The position numbers and the translations under genes were made by a program. This document shows positions 22,461 through 37,731 of a DNA stretch of 64,000 nt, piece by piece. Location: NCBI GenBank assembly GCA_963920665.1, contig OY987269.1, positions 8,496,501 to 8,560,500 on the forward strand, written 5' to 3'. This DNA comes from Straminergon stramineum (Eukaryota; Streptophyta; Bryopsida; Hypnales; Calliergonaceae). Every line of letters begins with the position of its first letter. The stretch's first letter is position 1. A model generated the notes under the pieces. That model saw only the letters and a list, made by a program, of their open reading frames with translations, was not told the DNA's origin and searched no databases.

Positions 22461-25362
22461 TTCCATTTAGCTAGTTCACTTTCCGCAATCATGGAACAGG
22501 GCCAAGGTCTGGAAGTGGATAGCGCCGGTAGTACTAGGGGTTAGGTCAAATTTAGCATTAGAATCATAGAGTAGACATTGAGGGGGTTTCGTGGGTATAA
22601 AATACGCCCCCAACCGACTCGTACTAAGGAAATTATGAGTGGATGCGGTCTAGGGAGTCCAACATGGATGAAGTGGGGTAAAAGCCATCCATCCATACCC
22701 AAACTTGGAACTTGCACACGAGAGTATAGGTTAGAGTTAGGGTCCAAAACCTAGCATCATCTGAATTGGAGAGAGGTTCGAAAGGATGGATGAAGTTTAG
22801 GTAGCCCCTTTGAGGGTTAAACTTCAATCAATTTTAAGTCCTTGTAGGAACATCCAATTTCCGAGCAACTTAGGTCTTTAGAAATGGCGTGAATTGATCT
22901 TCAACCTAGTAGTAGTAGTAGTAGACTTAGGCCACTTTTAGTTTAGTAGGAAGTCGCGGCGGTCAAAGGGTCAAGGCATTAGTTCTACATTAGGATAGTT
23001 TGGGATTTACAGTGAACTATAGGAAGTAGGAGGCTTAGAAAAGATCCATTGCTTGGAAGGTACAATGGATCGACATTAGGCAACCATTAGAATAGAAGTT
23101 CAACTCCACCCCACCCCCTCCAAACACAAGAACCTGGTTGTACTTGTATGTTTGCCAAAGGTAGGCAAATATCCGCTCACAGCACCTACCTCCCCTCATT
23201 CATCTAAGGTAACCCTATCACTTTAAATTTTCATCTTTATCCTTAAGGGTTTTCACTTTCTATGTTGGTCTATAAACCTACCTTTGGAGATTAACTCCAA
23301 ATCATAAACAAATTGTGCCATTGGTTTTCAGAAGGCCATTTTTAGTGCATAGGAATTTCCCTTCCCTTTTCTTAACTCCAAAATCTTGACAAAATCTACC
23401 ACCAACTTAACACTAAAATGAGGTAAGAATCCAACTTTTGAGTTTGACTTTTTTTATAGAAGTAACTAGCTTAGGCTGTTAAATATGTATAGAGGAATAA
23501 AAAAAGACCTATCTTTGACCTTATTCTGCTTCTGTATGCTCCTACCATGTTGATCAACTCCTCCGTAATCTTTAAATTATGCCGGTTGTCAAGGAATCTC
23601 ATTGGTTCGAGTACTTCTGACTTTCGGAATATCTTCAAACTTGTTAGAGCATCTTATAAATAGAAAATAAGATATTCTAATTTTTAGTGAGGTTTTACCG
23701 CCACTTGGATAATTTCTAGGAATTTTCCATCATAAGTTTTTGTGGTTGACCGTTTGGAAAAGCATCTTCTAATTATCAAAAGATTCTAAGTTTTTTGTGG
23801 AACCTTTCATGGAATCCTACAACACATTTGTAAGCTCATATTCTTACTCTATACATTGGCCTAGAGGCCACCTCTCGTTTAAATATTGGTATCTGGGAAT
23901 TTTTCATACTGAAGAGAATCTTAGTGAACTGACTTTGTTGTTGAGTCCCTAGCATGATTTTAATCCAAATTTACCTTTACTCGAACGTAGATTCCTCTAT
24001 AGTCTCATCCTAGTGTAATCAACTCTTACAGGCCAACACTAGAGTTCCGTTGTTTCATCAATGAAATGGAAAAATTCGAACCTATCACCGGGAACTGACC
24101 TAAATATCTCACTAGGGTTACCTCGACCAATTTTAGCCTAGACATGTCTCTTACATGCAGAGTTTGAGGCTTTGAGCCAATTCTGCAAATAATAGAAAAA
24201 TCTCTAATTTACGACAATTAGTCGGGTTCTAACCTATACACAAGTGGTGGATTGGAGTATTCTAGCTATAACATTCTATTTTTAAGCCAAATGTTATATT
24301 GGTATGTAACATACCTATTTTAGTTCTACATTCTTTGGGAGACTTTTTGTATATAAAATTACATTCAAAACTGCAAAATGAAAAAAAAATAAAAAATGGT
24401 GAGTTCTCAGAGACAAATTGAAGGATCACAAACACCTAGCCTAAAACCTTTGAAAATACTTAAATTGGTGCCATAAGCTTCCTCTAAATTCCCAAGCAAA
24501 GATATCACTGAATTCCTTCAATTTGGAATTAGTAATACACCAAAAAATTTATCTTAATCTCATCTATGGTGCCCCTACAACCAAGGAGTGAAGATGACAA
24601 CTAGAGTGAAAATGGTTTGAAATTAAAAGATTTAATTTACAAATTGAGCCAAACCGAGCATAAAATGATTCCTTTACTCAAAAACTTCACTACTTCATTC
24701 CATGATGTTTGAGGTATAGAATAGACTCAAAATTAATTGTAATTTGACCTCGGATGCTCCCAAACTAAAGCCTCAAAGTTAGAGGTTTAATCAGATTTTT
24801 GTACTTTTTTTCCTCTCTTTTTCTTTTCTACAAAAATTCAAAATCTAGAAATTCCCAAATTCTAAATTTTTGAAATTTACCAAATTTGAAGATTTCAAAA
24901 ATCTGGACAATACTTAGACTTTAGAAATTAGATGTGTTGAAGAAGAATAATGACCAAATTGGAAATTGTCCTATTAGTATAATAAGTTCATTCCAAGGGA
25001 GACAGTGAAGTAGGATATTTCTATGCTAATAGGTTCTATATCTAAAATCAAATATCTTGACTTATATTCAATAACCCAACTTAGAATTCCATACCCAAAA
25101 ATATAACTACAACGACATCGCAAACCCAATTTGGATGTTGACTTAAATTAGTACAAATCACATTCCATCAAATAGACTCCCCATTTGAAAACATCCATAT
25201 AACATAAATCATCATCAAATCCAACTTGGACTACAGTCACAAATAATTCTCCATTACTACAACATCACACTTTCACAATTTAATTCATCAAAGATCATAG
25301 CACATAACATTGCACATATACACACAAACAATCCCTTTGTATGTAATTTCTGATTAGCTTAG
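22460..25362. other. Gene-free stretch
   Basis: AT-rich, many stops in all frames. Only a short AGT microsatellite near 22,911-22,924 stands out. No element boundaries were recognised. Confidence 0.4.
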
Positions 25363-26296
25363 TTAACCCCTAAAGTTCCTTGACTATATTATCACCCAAA
25401 ACCCTCAAAAAGTGTCATTTCTAATACAAGTACTAAATTTTTGAAAAATAACATTTTTGGACACATATAACTATAGAATCTTATAAAACACTGTATTGAA
25501 AAGATGTGGAAAAAAATTCAGAAAATTTCACCACGCACATTGTAAGATATTAGCATTTGAAGAGACAAAAATCCTTTTGGGGGCCTTGTGAAAAAATGGG
25601 CAGCTGCACTTCACAAGGTCACATTTGTATGAAAAAATGTCCAAAATGGTGGTGCTTCTTTAGATTCATTCTTCAATGCAAGTTGGCTACATGCTTGAAA
25701 ATTTTTAGATCATTTGGAATTATGCAACATATAGGAAAAAATTAGTAAATAGAAAGATGTAGAGAATTATTCAAAATATGAAATTGTTAACAATTTATAA
25801 ATGGAATTGAAAAATGACAATCCCAAGGGTTGTAATCTTCTAATAAACAATCTACATCTAATGTTTTTTATTTTTTTCAAAAAATATTAAAAATTGAGTT
25901 AAATAAAGGACTTCAAAGTTTATTTTAGTGTAGAGAATCCATACTTGCCTGCAAACTAAAACATCTCATAACTTTTGACTCATTGATCAAAATGGAATGA
26001 TTCAAAGCTTTATATGTATATATAAATCTAGAAAATTAATTTAAAATTTTTATTTTTGAAAAAAATGATTTTTTCAGATCTGCCCAGACTGCCCAAGTTG
26101 AGAAACAAACTACATATTAAGCCATAACTTTTGACTCATACTTCCAAATGCCCTGCAATTTAGTGCACATGAAAGATATTCCTCGTCTACACCTTCTATT
26201 AAATTTTGGGCCAAAAACATGGAAATCTCTAGTCACATGTACTTGCCCAAAAAAGTTATGTTGCTAAAAAACATACCTTGGTCCTTTAGGGGTTAA
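25363..26296. mobile_element. TTAA-ended non-autonomous element, copy 2 (piggyBac-like MITE)
   Basis: The element starts TTAACCCCTAAAGTTCC and ends GGTCCTTTAGGGGTTAA, 934 bp in all, with unrelated flanks (TTAG and ACTG) outside TTAA. It has the same orientation as copy 1. The inner right end (GCAACATAACTTTTTTGGGC on the opposite strand) matches the left end of the 51.4-kb copy closely. No transposase frame. Confidence 0.72.
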
Positions 26297-29118
26297 ACTG
26301 GTGAAAAAATCACCGTTTATAATTAATATTTTTCTCTTCATTCTTCCACTCACTATCTCATCTCTTTTCTTACATTCATATATTTTTTTTCTTTCTTTTT
26401 TATTATTATTTTTCTTCACTAATTGGAATACTTGATCTCTATCACTCTAAAATTTTCAATTAGGTTCTCACTTAGTTCATAGCTTCCATCTATCTTCACT
26501 TCGCCTTCTCAGTTCATTTCACACAAACTTCTCCAAATATTAACACATCCAACTAGGACATAACACACACAATCCCCAAAAATACTGAAACATCACACAT
26601 TCAACCAAGTAACACACTCACACATAACCAACTTGGAAACAGTTCCAAACAAATAAATACACAACTTTAATGAGCTAGGACATGCATTGTAATTTGCTAA
26701 AACAGTGGGTAAAGAAAAATGAAAGAAAAAACAGACCAAATAGGACTCCTGAAACCTAGTGGTTACCAAATTGGAAGAGACAACCCAACCAACATCTGAC
26801 CACCAAATTAGAATTGCACAAGCAACCACCCAACTGCACATAAAATTCCAAATTGGAATTAACACTCAAAACATCGAAATGAATTTAATACTCATCTTAC
26901 TAACAACTAACTTGGATAGAATCATCACCCAATTTGGAACACAAATTCAAAATTCAAAACTTGGTTGGAAAGCCAAACCGTTCCAAGTAGGAAATCAACC
27001 ACCCAAATCAACACATACACACATACAACAATTAACCAAAACACACCAAATTGGACCCAATCAGCCCATTAAAACACAAAATTAAGACACAAAATTCAGA
27101 ATCAACAAGTCAAAAATAGTAAAAGACACATAAAAAAACCAAAAATTTACAAACTTAAATCCTAATCAATTATCTACAAGATGGAAATTGGATGAAAAAT
27201 CTTGGAATGGATGAAATATGAATGAATGAAAAAGATCACATCATCAATCTCCATTAACCACTAGTCATGCACTCCTACTTTATACGCGCTTATTGGATGT
27301 CCACATTTGACTACTAGTTGCTTGACCTTGCAACTAGTTGCCTCTAATAGGGCTTGTGGCTAAGAAAAAAGCTTAAATGAGACTACTATAGCCAAAAAAT
27401 GGCCCCAAAATACCAAAATTTTGCAAAAGTTGCTAATCTATCTTGCAAACAACTATCAAGTGCACTGCAATTCACACACACTTAAACTTTTGTCAAATTA
27501 GCTACCATCCACAAATGAAAAATCCAAAATCTTCAAGAGGGGATTCTTATCAAGTGAAAGATTAAACATCCTACTCATACAAGCTAGTCAAATGTCTCAC
27601 ACTGCATCATGGGAGAATCTAAGAATGTGCATGCATTTAGGAGAAACTCAAGGCAAATCACCTCAATCTATAAAATAACAAACTATGATGTGATTTAACC
27701 TTGGCTAAATGCTACATTGAGTGATATAACTACTTAACACTACATGTTTTCAATTTACCTCCAATTTCACTATAGAAATTATAACAACAATAATTTTTGC
27801 AAAACTAATAGAAATTTTTGACATTGATAGACAATCCATAGTCTCGTGCTTTAAAAATGAGATTGAAATTTCAATAGAATTTGATTATGGTGAATAGAGT
27901 GATGTTGGTAAATTAGTGCCGCATGTGCTAATAGGATGAATTCATGGCTTGAAAATTAGGTAGGATTTTGGCTACAAACTTGCCAAAAAGAAACATAGTT
28001 CCTAAGTGCAATGTTTGAAAAACTACACCAAACAATAGGGTCCAATAGACTTACAAATTTTGTAGTCAATTCTCACTAGGAAGTCCAACAACTTCAAGAA
28101 GCTCTAGCATGCTAAAAAATGAAACCATTCTGAAATTGCAAATTGTGTTGGAATTGCTATTAAGTCCACTTCAACTTCATAACAAGTGAAAAATGAATAA
28201 TTTAAAGTCATACAACAATTTGAATTTCTTTCATACACTATTTACCATTTATGATAGAGAACCTTTGGAAGATAGTCAAAGATTTTTGCAATGGGGTGAA
28301 GAACAAGCAAGAAATCATACAAACAATTTAAGTAGTGTGGGATCAATTATTAATCTAAAACAATTGTAAAGGCTCATTTCTAATATGTGCCATAATTACC
28401 ATTCAATACAAGTTGTAAATTCACAAATGGTGGCAACAATAGATGGTAGATGGTAGATGGTAGATAGTATATACAAAACATCAAATTCCTTTTTATGATT
28501 TTCAATTACAAATGTGTACATTTGTAATGATGATAAAGTAGACTTTAGTGTGATTCAAACTAAATTTATAATTCAAAATTTTGTTCATTTATTAGCATAC
28601 ACGAGCCTCACAAAGTTCTTCTAATTTCAATGGGATTCAAAAATTTGTAAGTTTACTAGCCCCTACTATACAATACCTTCCAATAAATCTTGCAAACCCA
28701 TGTCTACTTCTCAACCAAGTAGCTTGATTACAAAACATACTCATGGTAGATAAATTTAGATATTTGATTGAGATTTTTTGCCTTGGACAAGGTGAGTCAC
28801 ATACGTAGTTGAAACTCATTTCACTTTTTAGAAATATCTCTACTTTTGAGAAGTGGCTAATTTTGGAAACACTAAATTGAGTTTAAAGGTAAAATGCTAC
28901 ACTTGAATATTTCATTGTAGGAGATCATAGGTAGTGGATGTCAATCAACTTTGGATTTGAGATGATCAACATCACTACATGCATGCTTCTAGTAGTTGTT
29001 GCTTGTACATATAGCTTGGAACTTTTGTGAGAAAAGATTGATGTTTGTATAGAATATTGTGTATGTGATGTTGCTAGGAGTTCTATAAGCAAGCTTTGTG
29101 AAGTTCTACGTAGTGTTA
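26297..29118. other. Gene-free AT-rich stretch
   Basis: No gene is supported. A long Asn/Thr/Gln-rich frame at 26,759-27,085 reflects AC-rich composition. A GATGGTA microsatellite lies at about 28,442-28,466. Confidence 0.4.
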
Positions 29119-29380
29119 GTTAACTTTGTACCATGACATAATGTAAAAGTCATTGAATGGTGACCAAATTTTTTTGACCTCAATCCTATAGAAAACTTAT
29201 GGAAGTAAATTAAAGATTGAGTACAAAAAAGATGTAGACCCCATAACAAAGACCAAATGTAGACATCAGTGAATTTGCCATACGAGGATATAACTCAAGA
29301 AAGTATCCAAAAGATAATTTGTACAATGCCAAACTAAATGGAAGCTTTGATAGCAACTCAAGGTGGTAGTACTTGATGGT
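29119..29380 (+). pseudogene. Tc1/mariner transposase remnant
   Basis: In one frame with several stops the sequence reads HNVKVIEW, a stop, PNFFDLNPIENLWK, a stop, IKD, a stop, VQKRC, and on to YEDITQESIQ. The DLNPIENLW signature close to the C-terminal catalytic Asp is diagnostic of Tc1/mariner DDE transposases. The stops are of all three kinds (TAA, TGA, TAG), as expected for neutral decay. The rest of the transposase and the terminal repeats were not found. Confidence 0.8.
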
Positions 29381-31366
29381 AGTGGATGTACCACTTTGTT
29401 GCAAAGTAGTTGCTAGTGAACAAGACATCATGTAAACTTTATGTTATAGTAGGCTTCTACAATACTAAACCTTTCTAATGATACCCTATTTGACAGCATT
29501 TGTTCAAATTTTCTTTAATACATGAGCTCGTTTTCTTTCACCTTGAACGTGCATGAAAGAAAATTGCAAAATCCATGAAAGCCAAGTAGAAGAAAATTTT
29601 ATTTACTTAGTGTGAGTCCTTAATAAAACAAAAGATGTGAACAATGATGTTGCCTAAATATATGATGTGCAATCAGATGTTAAAAAATCATCACATATAT
29701 TTTTCAATTAATTATTATATAAAGTCATGAAAAATGAATAAAATCATTCACCAAAAATGGAGTTCCTATTTTTGGACATTGAAATTTCATATGTTGGTTA
29801 AGGTTCCATAAAGCAATAGATTTTAATTGGATAATTTTGATAAGATACTTTTTAAATGGAGTTAAAAAAAAAGGAAAAAACTTGAAGGGCTTCACAGTGG
29901 GGTTGCAAGACTTCTGGGAGGTAAGTTTACACAAGGTGTCGTGGAACACAAGATAAGTATTAAGACGAATTTTGACACTTTGTTGATTTTGAATCAATCG
30001 ATGTTGGAAGATTTCCATCACGTCTAAGCTTAAGCTTATCTTAGTACTTCTGACCATATTGGCAACCAGGACCAACTACTGTAGTCAGAAGTACGGACCT
30101 GACCTGGTGCTTTCTCATTGGATGCTCTTTCTATTTTTCTCCATTTCTTCATATATTTAATTCCTTTGTCTTGAAAGAGTTTGGGAGAGCATGGGGGAAA
30201 TCCAGGCAGGACTGAAGCACCCATGCTGTCCGTAATATAAAATATGAGGGTTTTTATGCATAATGATTGGGCCCACAGTGCGTACTAGCGTCTCAGACTG
30301 TCGGAAAATTTGAAGTAAGAAAAGCCGTTGGATTGTAACTTAGCTCCACCCTCAATCCCCAAATGATCTTTCCTGTTGGACAAAATGTTTCAGATTAAAG
30401 TTGAAAACAACATTTAAAAAACTTGTTTTGCAATGTAAGTACAGTTTGGTGCACTCCTGTTGTCCTAGAAATTTAGAGTTTTGGAGTCCTTTTCAAAGTG
30501 CAATGTGAGAGTACTAAAAAGTAAAATTTTTTGGGGCATTTCCAAGGAGCACAAGTGGGTACTTATTTGTTGAGTGTGAGGTCATCATTTTGTGGGCAAT
30601 TAGTATGGGCCTAAGACCATGTGTGGATCTTTGATCCGCCTCTTAGAGCTTCATCTTTTTCAATCAAGCAACACTCTAAAATAAGAAAGAACAATGTTGA
30701 TCAACCCCTTTAGTCATTTCATTTGTCTTTTGATTGATGATTACATGGTTCAAGGGGAACTGCTACTACTCGGAGTTGTTACACTAGTCCTAGATAGCAA
30801 TTGAAGGCTGAATTCGACCAATTTGCAACATCACAAATGCAACCGGAAGATAATTTTGGGAGGCAGGGAGTATTACATACGGACTAAAGGAATTTTGGGA
30901 AGAATAATGAAGGTCGCAAAACTCTCAACTGTACAAAAACAGAGTGCCAATTACACATGAATAAGAGCCTCTTAATTAAAAAGTTTCTCTAACATGGCAA
31001 TGCAATGAATTGATGCTCACATCATCTAGGAGTAATCTACTGCCTTTTCTTGAACCACTCTTGTATATATTGATCATCTCTCCGCAGCAATACAATCTAA
31101 TCTGACAGCAATGCATGCAATTGAAAGTACTGAGGATCTCCCTGTCGACATGTCAGAAGGCTCAATCAGTTCACCATGTGAACGAAGAGAGCTGAAAGTT
31201 CGTTACCGGTACCATATGAGAGACTGCGGTTCCAAACTTTTCCTCCACTGGTGTAGAAATAAAATGATCTCCATGTCTTTCATGCTAAATGGGAAGATGT
31301 CTCGGTGAAAGCTGTAGTGCCAAATTGGTTAACAGCTAGTCGGAATTCTTTGGATGCAGTTGTACA
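29381..31366. other. Spacer before the CDC6 3' end
   Basis: No gene is supported. Composition becomes less AT-rich from about 30 kb, and the right part probably includes the CDC6 3' untranslated region. Minus-strand frames at 29,725-30,224 lack recognisable motifs. Confidence 0.4.
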
Positions 31367-34300
31367 TCACGAGAGACTATTCCGGAAGAATCGAACAGCC
31401 TGCCATGCAGCATCGACGAATTACGTAAGTAAAATGACACAGCACATAGATTTATACAAAGGTACAAACTAAGACCCCATCTGCACCAAGGAAGTAGCGT
31501 CAACAAGCTAACTGGAATTAGTTACAGAACGCCCGCAATATCCAGGTTGTGTTATGTTAACAAATTGCAGCTAGCTCCCGATAAAAACTTCGAAGATTTT
31601 ACAGTCATTTTTCATTTTTCTTAACTAACTGTGCCTATAACAATGGCTTGAACTGCTAATTCTGCCCACACCAATCAAGTAGCAGCAGTTTGCACACTTG
31701 AAAGCTTAACTCCCTATTGGTTGCCGTGCAAGTGCGGACACAATAGGTCACTCATATCACCTAGACAGAGGTAAGCAATAAGCAACACAGTCGTTTCTCA
31801 TCTTCAAAAGGGCTAAAATTAACTGTAGAAGATCTTAATGTCTCAAATGGTGGGTATCAATCAACTCTAACCTGCAAGGCGAATACAACGTCGTCCTCGT
31901 TCACTTGGAGTGTCACCCTGCGAAGGCGATCTTCACGAGATTCACCAAGTTTCAGCAATGCCTGTTAACAAACATTTTCTGGTCACGAATTTATGGCACA
32001 AAAACTCTTACAATAACTTCATCATCAGGTTCTTGGTAAACAAAATTTATTTGGTTATGTTCATTAGAAGAAACATCATTAATGGGACAAGGAATCAGAC
32101 CTGATCGGCTAGCACACGGCACATACTTGAAAACTCACTACCAGCGAGAGCAGGCATTGAGCTTGATTTACAGAAGTCGAGATATGCTTTATTCAACTGC
32201 GCTTCGCACATTTCGCCGTAAGAACAAAGAATGAATCCCAAAATGGTAACCTTGCATCACATTCAAAAGACAAAAAAAAAATTTATTTGTTGAATTACCA
32301 AATTGACCAGTGAAATACTCTACCTTAACGGTAAACACTGTGAGAAGACGACTCACCTCGCCAAGGGTGGCATCTTTTCTGGCACGGCGAAATAAGCGGA
32401 CCGCGGAACACAGCACCATCTGTGTGGACAGATGCAAACTTTCTGAGAGAGATACAAATATAGATTCAACATTTCCCCCCTCCAACTAGATGAGTTCTCT
32501 GACCTCAGATAAGACAGAGGTTATCACAGAGTATATCTTGACTAGATATAAGAGGCTGATTTCAGTAATTACTCTTCAATTACCAGAATGCACTCTAAAC
32601 GTGTTCAATAAGCATTCATAGCTCATTTTTGCCTTGGAAGATAATAAAAACTTCCAGAAAAACGCTTAATTCTCTACACAGGTCAGTTTCTGATCATTTC
32701 TAAGGATTTTAAGCGATTTTCAGTAATGAAAGTAGTGCAGTGTTTTTTTTAGGCAATTTAATGCCCAATTGCCTCAAAAAAATTGGGCAGTTTCAAGCCT
32801 ATAGAAAAAAAAAGGGGTAAATGTATTAAAAAATGTCAAACTGTACTGATGGCCCTGCACACTGTTGCCACAACGTTTCCAAAACCTCATTTCATCCATC
32901 GTGCAGAGCCAGCACATACAAAAATTACATACTCAAAATTGCATACTCAAAATTGGCCTCCTTGAATTCAAACCCCCAAAATGAAGGAGCCAGGAAACTC
33001 AGAACCTTCTTGAAAGAAAGGCCACATAACCATTGGTTCGAAAACCAAAATAAAAACACTGACGTAGTGCTTTCACCTCTCAGATTGAGCTCAGCTTGGT
33101 ATATCATTTTTGTTATGTTGTCATTATATACAAGCTTCGTGAAACCTTGTAAACTGCATTAGAAAGCTTTGAGAGTAGTCAAAGAAATTGCAAATAAGAG
33201 GTTCATAATACCTGCTGGTGCTGCGGTAAGTTTTGAATAGTTTCCACAACTGGAGAACGGAACGTGCGTGCAAGAGCTTTTGCCATGTGGTCTATCCGTA
33301 CCTAAACGTATAGCATAAAACTGAGATTCAGTGCGTCTTCAATATAAACAAGCTTGTGAACTGCCGGGAACTATGAGAAAAAGTAGAGACCATACGCAAT
33401 GAAAATGCTATGCAACTCCACAAAGAAGATCCTTGTAGACAACCCAGAAAGTGATTCAAGTTTTCTCAGTGGAGCTCTCTACTAGACTTGCATAAAAGCT
33501 GTGTATTGACCTCAACAAGTCCATATTAAATCTAAAGTCCATCAATGATCCACTACCTCATGTATTACAAGTTCAAGATATTTTTACGAGCTGTGGATTT
33601 AAAGCATGAAAATTCGTCAAGAAGTAACCAACCTTTTTCAAGCAAATGAACACAGAGTAGGACTTTTCCAGTTCGTTAGCATCACTCCTACTCATTATGT
33701 ATCAGCTATACATCTTCGATAATAGAGGACCAAGATAAGGAAAACACTTGAGAAAATACCAGATGTGGCGGCTTGATGGAACTTAATCGCGGACCCAAGC
33801 CTGTAATCTCACTTTCGTTCAGTGCCGATATATCCACTGCATCCTTGCCCAGTTCTGCTCTGACCTCTGTTTCTAAAATATCTAATGCACTCCTGCGCAG
33901 AGCATATGCATTCGGTTCAAGACTCTAGAAATTCAAACTATAGCAATTGCAAACCTTGATGGTGCAGAATACAGAAAGCAAGCCACGGTCGTAACAAATA
34001 AATATTAACGCGTGGCATACATAGCAACTTAGCATGCAAAACGCTGGCACCGGGTACATCATAATAACCTGTTCGTGTAGAAAAAAACTTGGTACAAGCA
34101 ACCATACAAACCTGCAAACGTGAAGGGCTTTCCTCATATCCCCAGTTGCTGCCGCCACTTTCTATGATTCGACAGAAGAAAGAGTCATCAAATGGCAATG
34201 AACACTTAAACACAAAGTATGGCCACAGCTATATACTGGGGCAGAGATGACCACACAATTACGCAATGTAACGTACTGACCACAGAGTGTGTTTTAATGA

Positions 34301-37300
34301 GGGAATCATCCCTTACAGATCTTTATAAAGTAGGTAGAATTGTAAACAAAATAACTTACTCTTGCACATAACTCCAATGCTGCAGTGTTAAATACTGGGA
34401 AGGGAATACCCTAAACCACAACACTTCCAAGAGTTACTTTCTGAAAGAGGAAAACCTCGAATCACTGCACATGTAATGATAAGAGATTTGCCCAGATCAT
34501 CCGTCTGGCACTATTTCAAGAAATCTGAGATGTCGGTAGAGTGAAGACAATTTAAACGATAAAGAAATAACATTTTAATCCAAAATCAGCATCCTCTGAA
34601 GATAGATTTCGCACTCGAGCCTTATTTTGGATCTTATTTTAATGGTAAGAGGAGAAATAAAACAACACCCAGCCTTTGAAGCAATTCCAAAGGGCAGAAG
34701 GAATCCAAGATCTCAAACTAACAAGTCTAAAATAAAACGACTGCAGTCTGGTGACAAAATATGGCCGACAGAAGTGGAGAAATAAGAATACCTTCAGTCG
34801 TTGAGTTAAAACGGTCAAAATCTGGTCCTTCGTATACGCAGGGTAAGTGATAACATCCGGTTTGCCTGCAGAATCAATAAGAGTTTATCCACAATTAGTT
34901 TTGCCGAAGAATTGCCTCAACTCAAATAAGAGTCTACACTAAACAGAATGATGTCTGCTCAAAGCAAATGATAGCTCTGTGAGATATTGTTAAATGATTT
35001 CAATATGCCCAACATACAAGACTCCTGGTGCTTCACTATTCGACTTCAAGCAGACACATTAATCTTCGGGCCAGTAAGAGTCCGACGTGTTCAAGCATCA
35101 TGCTTTATATATAAGCTATGCAGCCGATGCTGTATTAAGAAAAATGAAATATCGAGATCCCGGCCCATCCAGGACAAAATTTCAAGGCAAAAAGGTTAAA
35201 CCTTTGATTATTTGACCGTTGCAACCATTTGCATTTGGAACATAAAACACCATTTGTGCTTCAGTTGTTTCGTAAAAACGTTCAAGGTGAAAAAAAAATG
35301 GGCAGTTTCAGGCCTATATCGTCACTAAGTTGAGCTGAGTGAGTTCACTAGTCAAGTCTATACCTCCTTGCCTTGACCTCTTTATACAGATTGACAAAAT
35401 CCACTTACTAGAACCAGAAACTAGCTCCAATAATTGAGTTGCTTACAATTCATTGAACGCAACTTTGGTAGGAACCGATCTGTAAGGTCAATAGCATTTG
35501 CTACACCTGTACACAAATAACAAAACTCACGACGAATAATTAAGGGATGCATGGTACCAAGGGCAGGTATGATATTTTAAATGAAAGAAAGTAAATTACT
35601 GAAGACTTGCACACAAGATGCAGCATAGTGATCACTAGTTTGAGCCTCATATGTTTTTATTAAGTAATGTCTCTCACCCATCAATATGCAGCATGAATTT
35701 GGATAGGTAGGAAGTTGAAACAAGTCGTAAAGCACTTCTTGATTTCTTGTAATTAGGTAGTCCATCTCATCCACAATCATCAACCTTTCATACCACCAAA
35801 AATTGCTTCACTATACAAGTGCAACTTCAGAAAGCACAATGAACTGGGAATGTACCAGTATCGGCAACGTAAGTAGTCCACAAAGTCAGACTTAACTTCT
35901 CTTTATGGGCAGTTAATCCACCCACAGTTGATAAATTAACAACGAAATAATAAGGAAGTCAAAGTCTAGAAAACTGATGACAAGTAGAGAGCTATATGAA
36001 CACTCACAGCATACGTTTTGGTGACCCAGCAGATGTCCGAGAAGTGTCGCACACCCTCTGCTTTAATTCTTTCAAGGTCACAGACCAAGATTTTGTAGTA
36101 TCGTCAGAAGATTCTTTAGACTTCAAAGCTTGCAGCACCTGAACAGAAGAACAATGATACATGAAATCACAAGAATAAAACCCGCTACTTAGAACGTTAT
36201 CAGGGCACTACCAGGGCACTTGCACTTCTTGTGCATTGTTGTCTTCTATTTACTTGTAATTCTAACGTGGCACAAGCTTGTTTCATGGTGATCTATTTAG
36301 ACAGAAAACATATAGAATTACCTAGAAACAAACCGGTAATAAATAACAGGTGCTCCCACATAATCTGGTTCGTAGATCCAGAGTTTCAAAACAGGTATTC
36401 ATTTTAGAATATAAGCGCCATATGAACACTGAAATCTCAACATAGTGTGTGACGTTATCCTTACCTTCTGATAGATATTTCGTGGATCCGTCAAAGTAGT
36501 GCAATTAACAGATACGATATCTGGAGAAGGCAAGTTTGCCTACACAACAGCATTCCAGTTAGGTTTGATACATCACAAAATAGTGCTTGCCAATGGACTT
36601 CTGAGGGACTATTTTCTATTCTGATGAATAGTTCTGAAGAAATATTAACAAGAGGATCCCAACAACTCTGAAAAAATGAGTAATCAGGGACCGTACCTCA
36701 GCAGCCCATGATACACTAAGCAACTTTACTTGTTCCATGGTCAATGATTTCCCTGTTCCCGGGCATCCACAAACATACATGCTTCCTGGGACTTGTTGAA
36801 GAATAGATGATTTACAGAAGCCTATCACTTTCTCCTGTTCAACATCTCTGCAGAGAACTGATGGTGGAATTGCGGATAAATGTAGAGCTTTCTTCACAGC
36901 CTGAATATGAGCAGCTTCTGCGAAGCGCAGAAAACAAATGTTAGCCCGTAATTGTCACAGAAATACCCGCTTACTATGACGATGCAGCAGTATGAGTAGC
37001 ACACAAAGTTTCTCACCAGATCGATAAATACGTAGATACATGCAGCTAACAGCGCGTAGAAACAAGAATTAGCTACAGCTGGAGATGATAATCAAGAGAA
37101 ACGAATAAGTAGAGCAAGTGGATTCACAGGCAAATTATCAAGGCTAAGTCCAGGACATCGAAAGTTAAGACCAACTAAGTGAATCATTATGAGAACATTT
37201 TGAGGTTCAGCGTCCCTGAAATCGAGCTGAATAAGAATAAGAAATTTTCAGTCCAGGATTGCAACTTCCAGAAACAGTTGAAAGGATAAGTGCTTCAAGA

Positions 37301-37674
37301 AGAATGAAACAGATAAGGAGGTTAAATGGAAGGAGATGGATGGATCAAGGTCGAAAACAAAGCAGCCATACTACGAGTAAATGACCATCTGGCAAACAAT
37401 ATCAATTGCACAGCAATACGCAAACTTTACCAGTGGGGTCCCAGGAGCAGGGACTTGTCAGCAGCAAGTTGTCAGCATCACTACCAGATCCCAAGGGAGT
37501 CGCCTTCCATGATCCATCTCCATCCTGTTCCTTCACAGCAAAGAACCTAATCAGCTCCTTCCCTCCCTCCCTCTTCCCTCTCTCTCTCCGTACTTTCTTC
37601 ACTATCTTGATAATAAATTTTGAAACACTCAAGCCTCTGTCAATCGACATCCAAAACTCATTCTCTGCATACAT
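31367..37674 (-). CDS. CDC6: CDC6 replication-licensing AAA+ ATPase, 15 exons
   Basis: CDC6 joins ORC on origin DNA and loads MCM helicase before S phase in the nucleus. Exons by hand: 37431-37674, 36697-36917, 36465-36539, 36008-36138, 35678-35784, 35447-35506, 34792-34865, 34360-34410, 34112-34161, 33760-33892, 33212-33301, 32357-32419, 32101-32196, 31872-31961, 31367-31399. These total 1518 nt and 505 aa, all in phase with GT-AG borders. Walker A is GCPGTGKS, Walker B is IVDEMDYL, the sensor region is GVANAIDLTDRFLPKL, sensor 2 is GDMRKAL, and a winged-helix end closes with AVRFFRNSLS and TGA. The length is close to the plant family. The first exon is least certain: it has little family similarity before SWDPTEAAHIQAVKKAL, and an internal acceptor near 37,535 may be used. 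The start lies 57 bases after the MBD stop. Confidence 0.9.
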
Positions 37675-37731
37675 CTAGAACTCACAAGCGTGCTCTATCC
37701 TTCTCACAAACAAGTTGGTAGTAAATAGAGA

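Noticed and set aside
26759..27085. 108-codon Asn/Thr/Gln-rich frame
   Set aside because: Reflects AC-rich composition; no domain, start context or splice pattern.
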